64,000 nucleotides of DNA from Atherix ibis. Its lineage: Eukaryota; Arthropoda; Insecta; Diptera; Athericidae. The stretch is from contig OY282608.1 in the NCBI GenBank assembly GCA_958298945.1, positions 82,012,806 through 82,076,805 on the forward strand. The letters run 5' to 3'. Of the stretch, positions 28,800 through 42,599 are shown piece by piece. Within the stretch, counting starts at the first letter, position 1. Every line of letters starts with the position of its first letter. The translations under genes were made by a program, and so were the position numbers. The notes under the pieces were generated by a model, which worked only from the letters and a program-made list of their open reading frames with translations, did not search any database and was not told the origin of the DNA.

Positions 28800-30370
28800 A
28801 ACAAACTAACAAACTAACAAACCAACAAACCAACAAACAAACAAACCAACAAACCAACAAACCAACAAACCAACAAACCAACAAACCAACAAACCCACAA
28901 GCCAACAAACCAACAAACCAACAAACCAAGTAACCAACAAACCAACAAGCCAACAAACCAACAAACCAACAAACCAACAAACCAACAAACCAACAAACCA
29001 ACAAACCAACAAACCAACAAACAGACAAACCAACAAACCAACAAACCAACAAACCAACAAACCAACAAGCCAACAAACCGAAAAACCCACAAACCAACAA
29101 ACCAACAAACCAACAAACCATGAAACCAACAAACCAACAAACCAACAAGCCAACAAACCAACAAACAAAAAACCAGAAAACCAACAAACCAACAAACCAA
29201 CAAACCAACAAGCCAACAAACCAACAAACCAACAAGCCAACAAACCACCAACCAACAAAAGAACAAACAAACAAACCAACAAACCAACACACCAACAAAC
29301 CCACAAACCAACAAACCAACAAACCAAAAAACCAATAAACCAACAAGCCAACAAACGAACAAACCAACAAACAAACAAACCAACAAACAAACAAACCAAC
29401 AAACCAACAAACCAACAAACCAACAAACCAACAAACCAACAAACCAACAAACCAACAAACCAACAAACCAACAAACCAACAAACCAACAAGCCAACAAAC
29501 CAAAAAACCAACAAACCAACAAACCAACAAGCCAACAAGCCACCAAATCAACAAGCCAACAAATCGACAAGCCAACAAACCAACAAACCAGCAAACCAAC
29601 AAACCAACGAGCCAACAAACTAACAAACCAGAAAACCAACAAACGAACAAACCAACAAACGAACAAACCAACAAACCAACAAACGAACAAACCGACCAAC
29701 GAACAAACCAGCAAACCAATAAGCCAACAAACGAACGAACAAACAAACAAACAAACGAACAAGCCAACAAACCAACAAACCAACAAACCAACAAACCAAC
29801 AAACCAACAAACCAGCAAACGAACAAACCAACAAACCAACAAACCAACAAACCCACAAAGCAACAAGCCAGCAAGCCAACAAACCAACAAACCAACAAAT
29901 CAACAGACCAACAAACCAAAAAACGAACAAACCAACAAACCAACAAACCAACAAACCAACAAACCAACAAACCAACAAGCCAATAAAGCAAGAAACCAAC
30001 AAACCAAGAAACCAACAAACCAACAAACCAACAAACGAACAAACCAAGTAACCAACAAACCAACAAGCCAGCAAACGAACAAACCAACAAACGAACAAAC
30101 GAATAAACGAACAAACCAACAAACCAACAAGCTCACAAACCAACAAACCAACAAACGAACAAACCAACAAACCAACAAACCAACAAACAAAGAAGCCAAT
30201 AAGTCAACGAACCAATAAGCCAACAAACCAACAAACCTACAAGCCAACAAACGAACAAGTCAACAAACCAACAAAGCAAGGAGCCAACAAGCCAACAAAC
30301 CAACAACCCAACAAACCAACAAACCAACAAACCAGCAAACCAACAAACCAACAAACCAACAAACCAACAA
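28800..30370. repeat. Segment related to 35.69-37.26 kb at offset 6876-6892
   Basis: Paired markers: GCTCACAA 30131/37023 and GCAAGGAG 30276/37168 (offset 6892); ATGAAACC 29120/35996 (offset 6876). The drift is two 8-bp units. A handful of substitutions separate the copies (for example AGCAAGAA near 29992 against ACCAAGAA). The match ends at about 30370, where the left copy reads CCAACCAACC. Confidence 0.8.
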
Positions 30371-30459
30371 ACCAACCAACCAACAAACCAACAAACCAAC
30401 AAACCAACAAACCAACAAGCCAACAAACCAAAAAACCAACAAACCAACAAACCAACAAG

Positions 30460-31000
30460 CCAACAAGCCACCAAATCAACAAGCCAACAAATCGACAGGC
30501 CAACAAACCAACAAACCAACAAACCAACAAACCAACGAGCAAACAAGCTAACAAACCAAAAAACCAACAAACGAACAAACCAACAAACGAACAAACAAAC
30601 AAACCAACAAACGAACAAACCAACAAACCAACAAACCAACAAACCAACAAACCAACAAACCAACAAACCAACAAACCAACAAACCAACAAACCAACAAAC
30701 CAACAAACCAACAAACCAACAAGCAAACAAACCAAAAAACCAACAAACCAACAAACTAACAAGCCAACAAGCCACCAAATCAACAAGCCAACAAATCGAC
30801 AAGCCAACAAACCAACAAACCAACAAACCAACAAACCAACGAGCCAACAAACTAACAAACCAAAAAACCAACAAACGAACAAACCAACAAACGAACAAAC
30901 CAACAAACCAACAAACGAACAAACCGACCAACGAACAAACCAGCAAACCAATAAGCCAACAAACGAACTAACAAACAAACAAACAAACGAACAAGCCAAC
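30460..31000. repeat. 304-bp in-register duplication of the CCACCAAATC module
   Basis: CCACCAAAT occurs at 30468 and 30772, 304 bp (38 units) apart. The same module is duplicated at 424 bp (37360/37784) and 432 bp (41094/41526) in the related segments. The event happened repeatedly in homologous copies, or was inherited and then resized by one or more whole units. Confidence 0.82.
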
Positions 31001-31189
31001 AAACCAACAAACCAACAAACCAACAAACCAACAAACCAACAAACCAGCAAACGAACAAACCAACAAACCAACAAACCAACAAAGCAACAAGCCAGCAAGC
31101 CAACAAACCAACAAACCAACAAATCAACAGACCAACAAACCAAAAAACGAACAAACCAACAAACCAACAAACCAACAAACCAACAAACC

Positions 31190-31720
31190 AACAAACCAAC
31201 AAGCCAACAAGCCAACAAACCAACAAACCCACAAAGCAACAAACCAACAAACGAACAAACCAACAAACCAACAAACCAACAAACCAACAAACCAACAAAC
31301 CAACAAACCAACAAACCAACAAACCAACAAACCAACAAACCAACAAGCCAACAAACCAACAAACGAACAAGCCAACAAACCAACAAACCAACAAACGAAC
31401 AAACAAACAAACCAACAAACCAAAAAACCAGCAAACCAACAAACCAACAAACCAACAAACCAACAAGCCAACAAGCCAACAAACCAACAAACCCACAAAG
31501 CAACAAACCAACAAACGAACAAACCAACAAACCAACAAACCAACAAACCAACAAACCAACAAACCAACAAACCAACAAACCAACAAACCAACAAACCAAC
31601 AAGCCAACAAACCAACAAACGAACAAGCCAACAAACCAACAAACCAACAAACGAACAAACAAACAAACCAACAAACCAACACACCGACAAACCCACAAAC
31701 CAACAAACGAACAAACCAAC
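31190..31720. repeat. 264-bp in-register tandem duplication
   Basis: ACCCACAAAGC occurs at 31227 and 31491, 264 bp (33 units) apart, with the same CGAAC and GCC units following in both copies. It lies just left of the 2450-bp duplication. Confidence 0.85.
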
Positions 31721-32893
31721 AAACCAACAAACCAACAAACCAACAAACCAACAAGCCAACAAACCAACAAACCAAAAAACCAGCAAACCAACAAACGAAC
31801 AAACCAACCAACAAACAAACCAACAAACAAACAAACCAACAAGCCAACAAACCAACAAACCAACAAACCAACAAACCAACAAGCCAACAAACCAACAAAC
31901 CAAAAAACCAGCAAACCAACAAACCAACAAGTCAACAAGCCAACAAACCAAGAAAGCAACAAACCAACAAACCAACAAACCAACAAACATACAAACCAAC
32001 AAACCAACAAACCAACAAACCAACAAACCAAAAAACCAACAAGCCAACAAACCAACAAACCAACAAGCCAACAAACCAACAAACCAACAAACGAACAAAC
32101 AAACAAACCAACAAACCAACACACCAACAAACCCACAAACCAACAAACGAACAAACCAACAAACCAAAAAACCAACAAACCAACAAGCCAACAAACGAAC
32201 AAACCAACGAACAAACAAACCAACAAACAAACAAACCAACAAACCAACAAACTAACAAACCAACAAACCAACAAACCAACAAACCAACAAGCCAACAAAC
32301 CAAAAAACCAACAAACCAACAAACCAACAAGCCAACAAGCCACCAAATCAACAAGCCAACAAATCAACAAGCCAACAAACCAACAAACCAACAAACCAAC
32401 AAACCAACGAGCCAACAAACCAACAAACCAAAAAACCAACAAACGAACAAACGAACAAACCAACAAACGAACACACCAACAAACCAACAAACGAACAAAC
32501 CAACCAACGAACAAACCAACATACCAACAAGCCAACAAACGAACAAACCAACAAACAAACAAACGAACAAGCCAACAAACCAACAAACCAACAAACCAAC
32601 AAACCAACAAACCAACAAACCAACAGACCAACAAACCAGCAAACGAACAAACCAACAAACCAACAAACCAACAAACCAACAAACCAACAAACCAACAAAC
32701 CAACAGGCCAACAAGCCAACAAACCAACAAACCAACAAACAAATAAACTAACAAACCAACAAACCAACAAACCAACAAACCAACAAACCAACAAGCCAAC
32801 AAACGAAAAAACCATCAAACCAACAAACCAACAAACCAACAAACCAACAAACCAACAAACCAACAAACGATCAAACCAACAAACAAACAAACC

Positions 32894-32928
32894 AACAAAC
32901 AAACAAACAAACAAACAAACAAACAAAC
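32894..32928. repeat. Variable AAAC tract, 9 repeats
   Basis: Nine Cs at 4-bp spacing, then CCCATAA. This is the left member of the 2450-bp duplication. Confidence 0.93.
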
Positions 32929-35343
32929 CCATAAACCAACAAACCAACAAACCAACAAACCAACAAACCAACAAACCAACAAACCAACAAACCAACAAAC
33001 CAACAAACCAACAAACCAGCAAACCAACAAGCCACCTAACCAAAAAACCAACAAACCAACAAACCAACAAACCAACAAACCAACAAACCAAAAAACTAAC
33101 AAACCAACAAACTAACAAACCAACAAACCAACAAACCAACAAACCAACATACCAATAAACCAACAAACCAACAAACCAACAAACCAACAAACCAACAAGC
33201 CAACAAACCAAAAAACCAACAAACCAACAAGCCAACAAACTAACAAACTAACAAACCAACAAACCAACAAACAAACAAACCAACAAACCAACAAACCAAC
33301 AAACCAACAAACCAACAAACCAACAAACCCACAAGCCAACAAACCAACAAACCAACAAACCAAGTAACCAACAAACCAACAAGCCAACAAACCAACAAAC
33401 CAACAAACCAACAAACCAACAAACCAACAAACCAACAAACCAACAAACCAACAAACAGACAAACCAACAAACCAACAAACCAACAAACCAACAAGCCAAC
33501 AAACCGAAAAACCCACAAACCAACAAACCAACAAACCAACAAACCATGAAACCAACAAACCAACAAACCAACAAGCCAACAAACCAACAAACAAAAAACC
33601 AGAAAACCAACAAACCAACAAACCAACAAACCAACAAACCAACAAGCCAACAAACCAACAAACCAACAAGCCAACAAACCACCAACCAACAAAAGAACAA
33701 ACAAACAAACCAACAAACCAACACACCAACAAACCCACAAACCAACAAACCAACAAACCAAAAAACCAATAAACCAACAAGCCAACAAACGAACAAACCA
33801 ACAAACAAACAAACCAACAAACAAACAAACCAACAAACCAACAAACCAACAAACCAACAAACCAACAAACCAACAAACCAACAAACCAACAAACCAACAA
33901 ACCAACAAACCAACAAACCAACAAACCAACAAGCCAACAAACCAAAAAACCAACAAACCAACAAACCAACAAGCCAACAAGCCACCAAATCAACAAGCCA
34001 ACAAATCGACAAGCCAACAAACCAACAAACCAACAAACCAACAAACCAACGAGCCAACAAACCAACAAACGAACAAGCCAACAAACCAACAAACCAACAA
34101 ACGAACAAACAAACAAACCAACAAACCAACACACCGACAAACCCACAAACCAACAAACGAACAAACCAACAAACCAACAAACCAACAAACCAACAAACCA
34201 ACAAGCCAACAAACCAACAAACCAAAAAACCAGCAAACCAACAAACGAACAAACCAACCAACAAACAAACCAACAAACAAACAAACCAACAAGCCAACAA
34301 ACCAACAAACCAACAAACCAACAAACCAACAAGCCAACAAACCAACAAACCAAAAAACCAGCAAACCAACAAACCAACAAGTCAACAAGCCAACAAACCA
34401 AGAAAGCAACAAACCAACAAACCAACAAACCAACAAACATACAAACCAACAAACCAACAAACCAACAAACCAACAAACCAAAAAACCAACAAGCCAACAA
34501 ACCAACAAACCAACAAGCCAACAAACCAACAAACCAACAAACGAACAAACAAACAAACCAACAAACCAACACACCAACAAACCCACAAACCAACAAACGA
34601 ACAAACCAACAAACCAAAAAACCAACAAACCAACAAGCCAACAAACGAACAAACCAACGAACAAACAAACCAACAAACAAACAAACCAACAAACCAACAA
34701 ACTAACAAACCAACAAACCAACAAACCAACAAACCAACAAGCCAACAAACCAAAAAACCAACAAACCAACAAACCAACAAGCCAACAAGCCACCAAATCA
34801 ACAAGCCAACAAATCAACAAGCCAACAAACCAACAAACCAACAAACCAACAAACCAACGAGCCAACAAACCAACAAACCAAAAAACCAACAAACGAACAA
34901 ACGAACAAACCAACAAACGAACACACCAACAAACCAACAAACGAACAAACCAACCAACGAACAAACCAACATACCAACAAGCCAACAAACGAACAAACCA
35001 ACAAACAAACAAACGAACAAGCCAACAAACCAACAAACCAACAAACCAACAAACCAACAAACCAACAAACCAACAGACCAACAAACCAGCAAACGAACAA
35101 ACCAACAAACCAACAAACCAACAAACCAACAAACCAACAAACCAACAAACCAACAGGCCAACAAGCCAACAAACCAACAAACCAACAAACAAATAAACTA
35201 ACAAACCAACAAACCAACAAACCAACAAACCAACAAACCAACAAGCCAACAAACGAAAAAACCATCAAACCAACAAACCAACAAACCAACAAACCAACAA
35301 ACCAACAAACCAACAAACGATCAAACCAACAAACAAACAAACC

Positions 35344-35378
35344 AACAAACAAACAAACAAACAAACAAACAAACAAAC
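35344..35378. repeat. Variable AAAC tract, 9 repeats
   Basis: Identical in length to its duplicate 2450 bp upstream, consistent with a very recent duplication given how much the tract varies elsewhere. Confidence 0.93.
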
Positions 35379-38259
35379 CCATAAACCAACAAACCAACAA
35401 ACCAACAAACCAACAAACCAACAAACCAACAAACCAACAAACCAACAAACCAACAAACCAACAAACCAGCAAACCAACAAGCCACCTAACCAAAAAACCA
35501 ACAAACCAACAAACCAACAAACCAACAAACCAACAAACCAAAAAACTAACAAACCAACAAACTAACAAACCAACAAACCAACAAACCAACAAACCAACAT
35601 ACCAATAAACCAACAAACCAACAAACCAACAAACCAACAAACCAACAAGCCAACAAACCAAAAAACCAACAAACCAACAAGCCAACAAACTAACAAACTA
35701 ACAAACCAACAAACCAACAAACAAACAAACCAACAAACCAACAAACCAACAAACCAACAAACCAACAAACCAACAAACCCACAAGCCAACAAACCAACAA
35801 ACCAACAAACCAAGTAACCAACAAACCAACAAGCCAACAAACCAACAAACCAACAAACCAACAAACCAACAAACCAACAAACCAACAAACCAACAAACCA
35901 ACAAACAGACAAACCAACAAACCAACAAACCAACAAACCAACAAGCCAACAAACCGAAAAACCCACAAACCAACAAACCAACAAACCAACAAACCATGAA
36001 ACCAACAAACCAACAAACCAACAAGCCAACAAACCAACAAACAAAAAACCAGAAAACCAACAAACCAACAAACCAACAAACCAACAAACCAACAAGCCAA
36101 CAAACCAACAAACCAACAAGCCAACAAACCACCAACCAACAAAAGAACAAACAAACAAACCAACAAACCAACACACCAACAAACCCACAAACCAACAAAC
36201 CAACAAACCAAAAAACCAATAAACCAACAAGCCAACAAACGAACAAACCAACAAACAAACAAACCAACAAACAAACAAACCAACAAACCAACAAACCAAC
36301 AAACCAACAAACCAACAAACCAACAAACCAACAAACCAACAAACCAACAAACCAACAAACCAACAAACCAACAAACCAACAAGCCAACAAACCAAAAAAC
36401 CAACAAACCAACAAACCAACAAGCCAACAAGCCACCAAATCAACAAGCCAACAAATCGACAAGCCAACAAACCAACAAACCAACAAACCAACAAACCAAC
36501 GAGCCAACAAACTAACAAACGAAAAAACCAACAAACGAACAAACCAACAAACGAACAAACCAACAAACCAACAAACGAACAAACCGACCAACGAACAAAC
36601 CAGCAAACCAATAAGCCAACAAACGAACGAACAAACAAACAAACAAACGAACAAGCCAACAAACCAACAAACCAACAAACCAACAAACCAACAAACCAAC
36701 AAACCAGCAAACGAACAAACCAACAAACCAACAAACCAACAAACCCACAAAGCAACAAGCCAGCAAGCCAACAAACCAACAAACGAACAAATCAACAGAC
36801 CAACAAACCAAAAAACGAACAAACCAACAAACCAACAAACCAACAAACCAACAAACCAACAAACCAACAAGCCAATAAACCAAGAAACCAACAAACCAAG
36901 AAACCAACAAACCAACAAACCAACAAACGAACAAACCAAGTAACCAACAAACCAACAAGCCAGCAAACGAACAAACCAACAAACGAACAAACGAATAAAC
37001 GAACAAACCAACAAACCAACAAGCTCACAAACCAACAAACCAACAAACGAACAAACCAACAAACCAACAAACCAACAAACAAAGAAGCCAATAAGTCAAC
37101 GAACCAATAAGCCAACAAACCAACAAACCTACAAGCCAACAAACGAACAAGTCAACAAACCAACAAAGCAAGGAGCCAACAAGCCAACAAACCAACAACC
37201 CAACAAACCAACAAACCAACAAACCAGCAAACCAACAAACCAACAAACCAACAAACCAACAAACCAACAAACCAACAAACCAACAAACCAACAAACCAAC
37301 AAACCAACAAGCCAACAAACCAAAAAACCAACAAACCAACAAACCAACAAGCCAACAAGCCACCAAATCAACAAGCCAACAAATCGACAGGCCAACAAAC
37401 CAACAAACCAACAAACCAACAAACCAACGAGCAAACAAACTAACAAACCAAAAAACCAACAAACGAACAAACCAACAAACGAACAAACAAACAAACCAAC
37501 AAACGAACAAACCGACCAACGAACAAACCAGCAAACCAATAAGCCAACAAACGAACTAACAAACAAACAAACAAACGAACCAGCCAACAAACCAACAAGC
37601 CAACAAACGAACAAACCAACAAACAAACAAACCAACAAATAAACAAACCAACAAACCAACAAACCAACAAACCAACAAACCAACAAACCAACAAACCAAC
37701 AAACCAACAAACCAACAAACCAACAAACCAACAAGCCAACAAACCAAAAAACCAACAAACCAACAAACTAACAAGCCAACAAGCCACCAAATCAACAAGC
37801 CAACAAATCGACAAGCCAACAAACCAACAAACCAACAAACCAACAAACCAACGAGCCAACAAACTAACAAACCAAAAAACCAACAAACGAACAAACCAAC
37901 AAACGAACAAACCAACAAACCAACAAACGAACAAACCGACCAACGAACAAACCAGCAAACCAATAAGCCAACAAACGAACTAACAAACAAACAAACAAAC
38001 GAACAAGCCAACAAACCAACAAACCAACAAACCAACAAACCAACAAACCAACAAACCAGCAAACGAACAAACCAACAAACCAACAAACCAACAAAGCAAC
38101 AAGCCAGCAAGCCAACAAACCAACAAACCAACAAATCAACAGACCAACAAACCAAAAAACGAACAAACCAACAAACCAACAAACCAACAAACCAACAAAC
38201 CAACAAACCAACAAGCCAATAAACCAACAAACCAACAAACCAAGAAACCAACAAACCAA

Positions 38260-38960
38260 CAAACCAACAAACGAACAAACCAACACACCAACAAACGAAC
38301 AAACCAACAAACCAACAAACCAAGTAACCAACAAACCAACAAGCCAGCAAACGAACAAACCAACAAACGAACAAACGAATAAACGAACAAACCAACAAAC
38401 CAACAAGCTCACAAACCAACAAACCAACAAACCAACAAACCAACAAACCAACAAACAAAGAAGCCAATAAGTCAACGAACCAATAAGCCAACAAACCAAC
38501 AAACCTACAAGCCAACAAACGAACAAGTCAACAAACCAACAAAGCAAGGAGCCAACAAGCCAACAAACCAACAACTCAACAAACCAACAAACCAACAAAC
38601 CAGCAAACAAACAAGCCAACAGGCCAACAAACCAACAAACCAACAAACCAACAAACCAACAAACGAACAAACCAACACACCAACAAACGAACAAACCAAC
38701 AAACTGACAAACCAAGTAACCAACAAACCAACAAGCCAGCAAACGAACAAACCAACAAACGAACAAACGAATAAACGAACAAACCAACAAACCAACAAGC
38801 TCACAAACCAACAAACCAACAAACCAACAAACCAACAAACCAACAAACCAACAAACAAAGAAGCCAATAAGTCAACGAACCAATAAGCCAACAAACCAAC
38901 AAACCTACAAGCCAACAAACGAACAAGTCAACAAACCAACAAAGCAAGGAGCCAACAAGC
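38260..38960. repeat. 392-400 bp tandem duplication
   Basis: GCTCACAA at 38407/38799 (392 bp) and ACAAACAAAG at 38451/38851 (400 bp) mark two adjacent copies that differ by one 8-bp unit. The left copy reads CAACTCAAC where the right reads CAACCCAAC near 38574/38972. Confidence 0.85.
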
Positions 38961-39105
38961 CAACAAACCAACAACCCAACAAACCAACAAACCAACAAAC
39001 CAGCAAACAAACAAGCCAACAGGCCAACAAACCAACAAACCAACAAACCAACAAACCAACAAACCAACAAACCAACAAACGATCAAACCAACAAACAAAC
39101 AAACC

Positions 39106-39128
39106 AACAAACAAACAAACAAACAAAC
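39106..39128. repeat. Variable AAAC tract, 6 repeats
   Basis: Six Cs at 4-bp spacing, then CCCATAA. This is the shortest copy; GATC lies at 39081. Confidence 0.93.
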
Positions 39129-42100
39129 CCATAAACCAACAAACCAACAAACCAACAAACCAACAAACCAACAAACCAACAAACCAACAAACCAACAAAC
39201 CAACAAACCAGCAAACCAACAAGCCAACTAACCAAAAAACCAACAAACCAACAAACCAACAAACCAACAAACCAACAAACCAACAAACCAAAAAACGAAC
39301 AAACCAACAAACTAACAAACCAACAAACCAACAAACCAACAAACCAACATACCAATAAACCAACAAACCAACAAACCAACAAACCAACAAACCAACAAGC
39401 CAACAAACCAAAAAACCAACAAACCAACAAGCCAACAAACCAACAAACTAACAAACCAACAAACCAACAAACGAACAAACCAACAAACCAACAAACCAAC
39501 AAACCAACAAACCAACAAACCAACAAACCAACAAACCCACAAGCCAACAAACCAACAAACCAACAAACCAAGTAACCAACAAACCAACAAGCCAACAAAC
39601 CAACAAACCAACAAACCAACAAACCAACAAACCAACAAACCAACAAACCAACAAACCAACAAACAGACAAACCAACAAACCAACAAACCAACAAACCAAC
39701 AAACCAACAAGCCAACAAACCGAAAAACCCACAAACCAACAAACCAACAAACCAACAAACCATGAAACCAACAAACCAACAAACCAACAAGCCAACAAAC
39801 CAACAAACAAAAAACCAGAAAACCAACAAACCAACAAACCAACAAACCAACAAGCCAACAAACCAACAAACCAACAAGCCAACAAACCACCAACCAACAA
39901 AAGAACAAACAAACAAACCAACAAACCAACACACCAACAAACCCACAAACCAACAAACCAACAAACCAAAAAACCAATAAACCAACAAGCCAACAAACGA
40001 ACAAACCAACAAACAAACAAACCAACAAACAAACAAACCAACAAACCAACAACCCAACAAACCAACAAACCAACAAACCAACAAACCAACAAACCAACAA
40101 ACCAACAAACCAACAAACCAACAAGCCAACTAACCAAAAAACCAGCAAACCAACAAACCAACAAGCCAACAAGCCACCAAATCAACAAGCCAACAAATCG
40201 ACAAGCCAACAAACCAACAAACCAACAAACCAACAAACCAACGAGCCAACAAACTAACAAACCAAAAAACCAACAAACGAACAAACCAACAAACGAACAA
40301 ACCAACAAACCAACAAACGAACAAACCGACCAACGAACAAACCAGCAAACCAATAAGCCAACAAACGAACTAACAAACAAACAAACAAACGAACAAGCCA
40401 ACAAACCAACAAACCAACAAACCAACAAACCAACAAACCAACAAACCAGCAAACGAACAAACCAACAAACCAACAAACCCACAAAGCAACAAGCCAGCAA
40501 GCCAACAAACCAACAAACCAACAAATCAACAGACCAACAAGCCAAAAAACGAACAAACCAACAAACCAACAAACCAACAAACCAACAAACCAACAAACCA
40601 ACAAGCCAATAAACCAAGAAACCAACAAACCAAGAAACCAACAAACCAACAAACCAACAAACGAACAAACCAAGTAACCAACAAACCAACAAGCCAGCAA
40701 ACGAACAAACCAACAAACGAACAAACGAATAAACGAACAAACCAACAAACCAACAAGCTCACAAACCAACAAACCAACAAACGAACAAACCAACAAACCA
40801 ACAAACCAACAAACAAAGAAGCCAATAAGTCAACGAACCAATAAGCCAACAAACCAACAAACCTACAAGCCAACAAACGAACAAGTCAACAAACCAACAA
40901 TGCAAGGAGCCAACAAGCCAACAAACCAACAACCCAACAAACCAACAAACCAACAAACCAGCAAACCAACAAACCAACAAACCAACAAACCAACAAACCA
41001 ACAAACCAACAAACCAACAAACCAACAAACCAACAAACCAACAAGCCAACAAACCAAAAAACCAACAAACCAACAAACCAACAAGCCAACAAGCCACCAA
41101 ATCAACAAGCCAACAAATCGACAGGCCAACAAACCAACAAACCAACAAACCAACAAACCAACGAGCAAACAAACTAACAAACCAAAAAACCAACAAACGA
41201 ACAAACCAACAAACGAACAAACCAACAAACCAACAAACGAACAAACCGACCAACGAACAAACCAGCAAACCAATAAGCCAACAAACGAACTAACAAACAA
41301 ACAAACAAACGAACAAGCCAACAAACCAACAAGCCAACAAACGAACAAACCAACAAACAAACAAACCAACAAACAAACAAACCAACAAACCAACAAACCA
41401 ACAAACCAACAAACCAACAAACCAACAAACCAACAAACCAACAAACCAACAAACCAACAAACCAACAAACCAACAAGCCAACAAACCAAAAAACCAACAA
41501 ACCAACAAACCAACAAGCCAACAAGCCACCAAATCAACAAGCCAACAAATCGACAAGCCAACAAACCAACAAACCAACAAACCAACAAACCAACGAGCCA
41601 ACAAACTAACAAACCAAAAAACCAACAAACGAACAAACCAACAAACGAACAAACCAACAAACCAACAAACGAACAAACCGACCAACGAACAAACCAGCAA
41701 ACCAATAAGCCAACAAACGAACTAACAAACAAACAAACAAACGAACAAGCCAACAAACCAACAAACCAACAAACCAACAAACCAACAAACCAACAAACCA
41801 ACAAACCAGCAAACGAACAAACCAACAAACCAACAAACCAACAAAGCAACAAGCCAGCAAGCCAACAAACCAACAAACCAACAAATCAACAGACCAACAA
41901 ACCAAAAAACGAACAAACCAACAAACCAACAAACCAACAAACCAACAAACCAACAAACCAACAAGCCAATAAACCAACAAACCAACAAACCAAGAAACCA
42001 ACAAACCAACAAACCAACAAACGAACAAACCAACACACCAACAAACGAACAAACCAACAAACCAACAAACCAAGTAACCAACAAACCAACAAGCCAGCAA

Positions 42101-42599
42101 ACGAACAAACCAACAAACGAACAAACGAATAAACAAACAAACCAACAAACCAACAAGCTCACAAACCAACAAACCAACAAACCAACACACCAACAAACCA
42201 ACAAACCAACAAACCAACAAACAAAGAAGCCAATAAGTCAACGAACCAATAAGCCAACAAACCAACAAACCTACAAGCCAACAAACGAACAAGTCAACAA
42301 ACCAACAAAGCAAGGAGCCAACAAGCCAACAAACCAACAACCCAACAAACCAACAAACCAACAAACCAGCAAACAAACAAGCCAACAGGCCAACAAACCA
42401 ACAAACCAACAAACCAACAAACCAACAAACGAACAAACCTACAAACCAACAAACCAATAAGCTAACAAACCAACAAACCAACAAACCAACAAACCAATAA
42501 ACCAACAAACCAACAAACCAACAAACCAACAAACCAACAAATCAACAAATCAACAAACCAACAAGTCAACAAACCAACAAACAAACAAACCAACAAACC

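Larger units (their letters stand above)
24500..28900. repeat. 2.2-kb HOR at the start of family D
   Basis: The 7-mer GCAGCAA at 24560 and 26754 (2194 apart) and the ACCATGAAACC unit at 24936 and 27146 (2210 apart) mark two copies. The CCAAGTAACC variant and the run of ACCCACAAGCC units keep their order in both. The 16-bp change in spacing is two units. The ACCATGAA unit recurs later at about 29118, 33544, 35994, 39760, 42816, 43891, 44714, 50221, 53269, 56473 and 63100. Confidence 0.82.
31603..36512. repeat. Apparently perfect 2450-bp tandem duplication
   Basis: The copies are 31603-34062 and 34053-36512. They first disagree on the left at 31602/34052 (A against G) and on the right at 34063/36513 (C against T). 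Markers checked at offset 2450 include CACCGAC 31682/34132, GATC 32869/35319, the AAAC tract 32896/35346, the private CCACCTAACC unit 33032/35482 and ATGAAACC 33546/35996. Every sampled line was identical, and the conceptual translations across the segment are identical as well. The neighbouring HOR copies differ at many sites, so this duplication is the youngest event visible here, or else an assembly duplication. Confidence 0.9.
36790..42310. repeat. GCTCACAA-marked HOR, offsets 3734-3750
   Basis: GCTCACAA lies at 37023, 38407, 38799, 40757 and 42157. 37023/40757 differ by 3734 and 38407/42157 by 3750, so a block of about 3.7 kb is present twice. Within each block a characteristic AAAGAAGCC, AAGTCAACG and GCAAGGAGCC series follows the marker. 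At 40901 the GCAAGGAG marker carries T in place of A (ATGCAAGG). Confidence 0.83.

Noticed and set aside
30133..32802. 889-codon open frame on the minus strand, and many similar long minus-strand frames
   Set aside because: All are the octapeptide LLVCWFVG with unit variants, present in all three minus frames at once. Starts are chance CAT strings from ACATACC-type units, ends are T-containing variants, and there is no domain or codon bias. They are a by-product of a stop-poor 8-bp repeat.
33031..33041. Shine-Dalgarno-like AGGTGG on the minus strand (also at 35481)
   Set aside because: It comes from one variant unit, CCACCTAACC, duplicated with the 2450-bp block. No start codon lies at a suitable distance and no gene follows.
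33546..35201. Plus-strand open frame of 551 codons starting at ATGAAACC, and similar ones at 4170, 27148, 40900 and others
   Set aside because: The product is KPTNQQTN repeated, identical in every plus frame. The ATG is a variant unit (ACCATGAA or ACATGCC), and the frame crosses HOR junctions without change. It is not a gene.
40900..40912. ATGCAAGGAG as a start codon with a ribosome-binding-like AAGGAG
   Set aside because: It is a single substitution in the AAAGCAAGGAG marker found at 30276, 37168, 38545, 38944 and 42308. The purine run lies after the ATG, not before it, and it opens only the repeat peptide.
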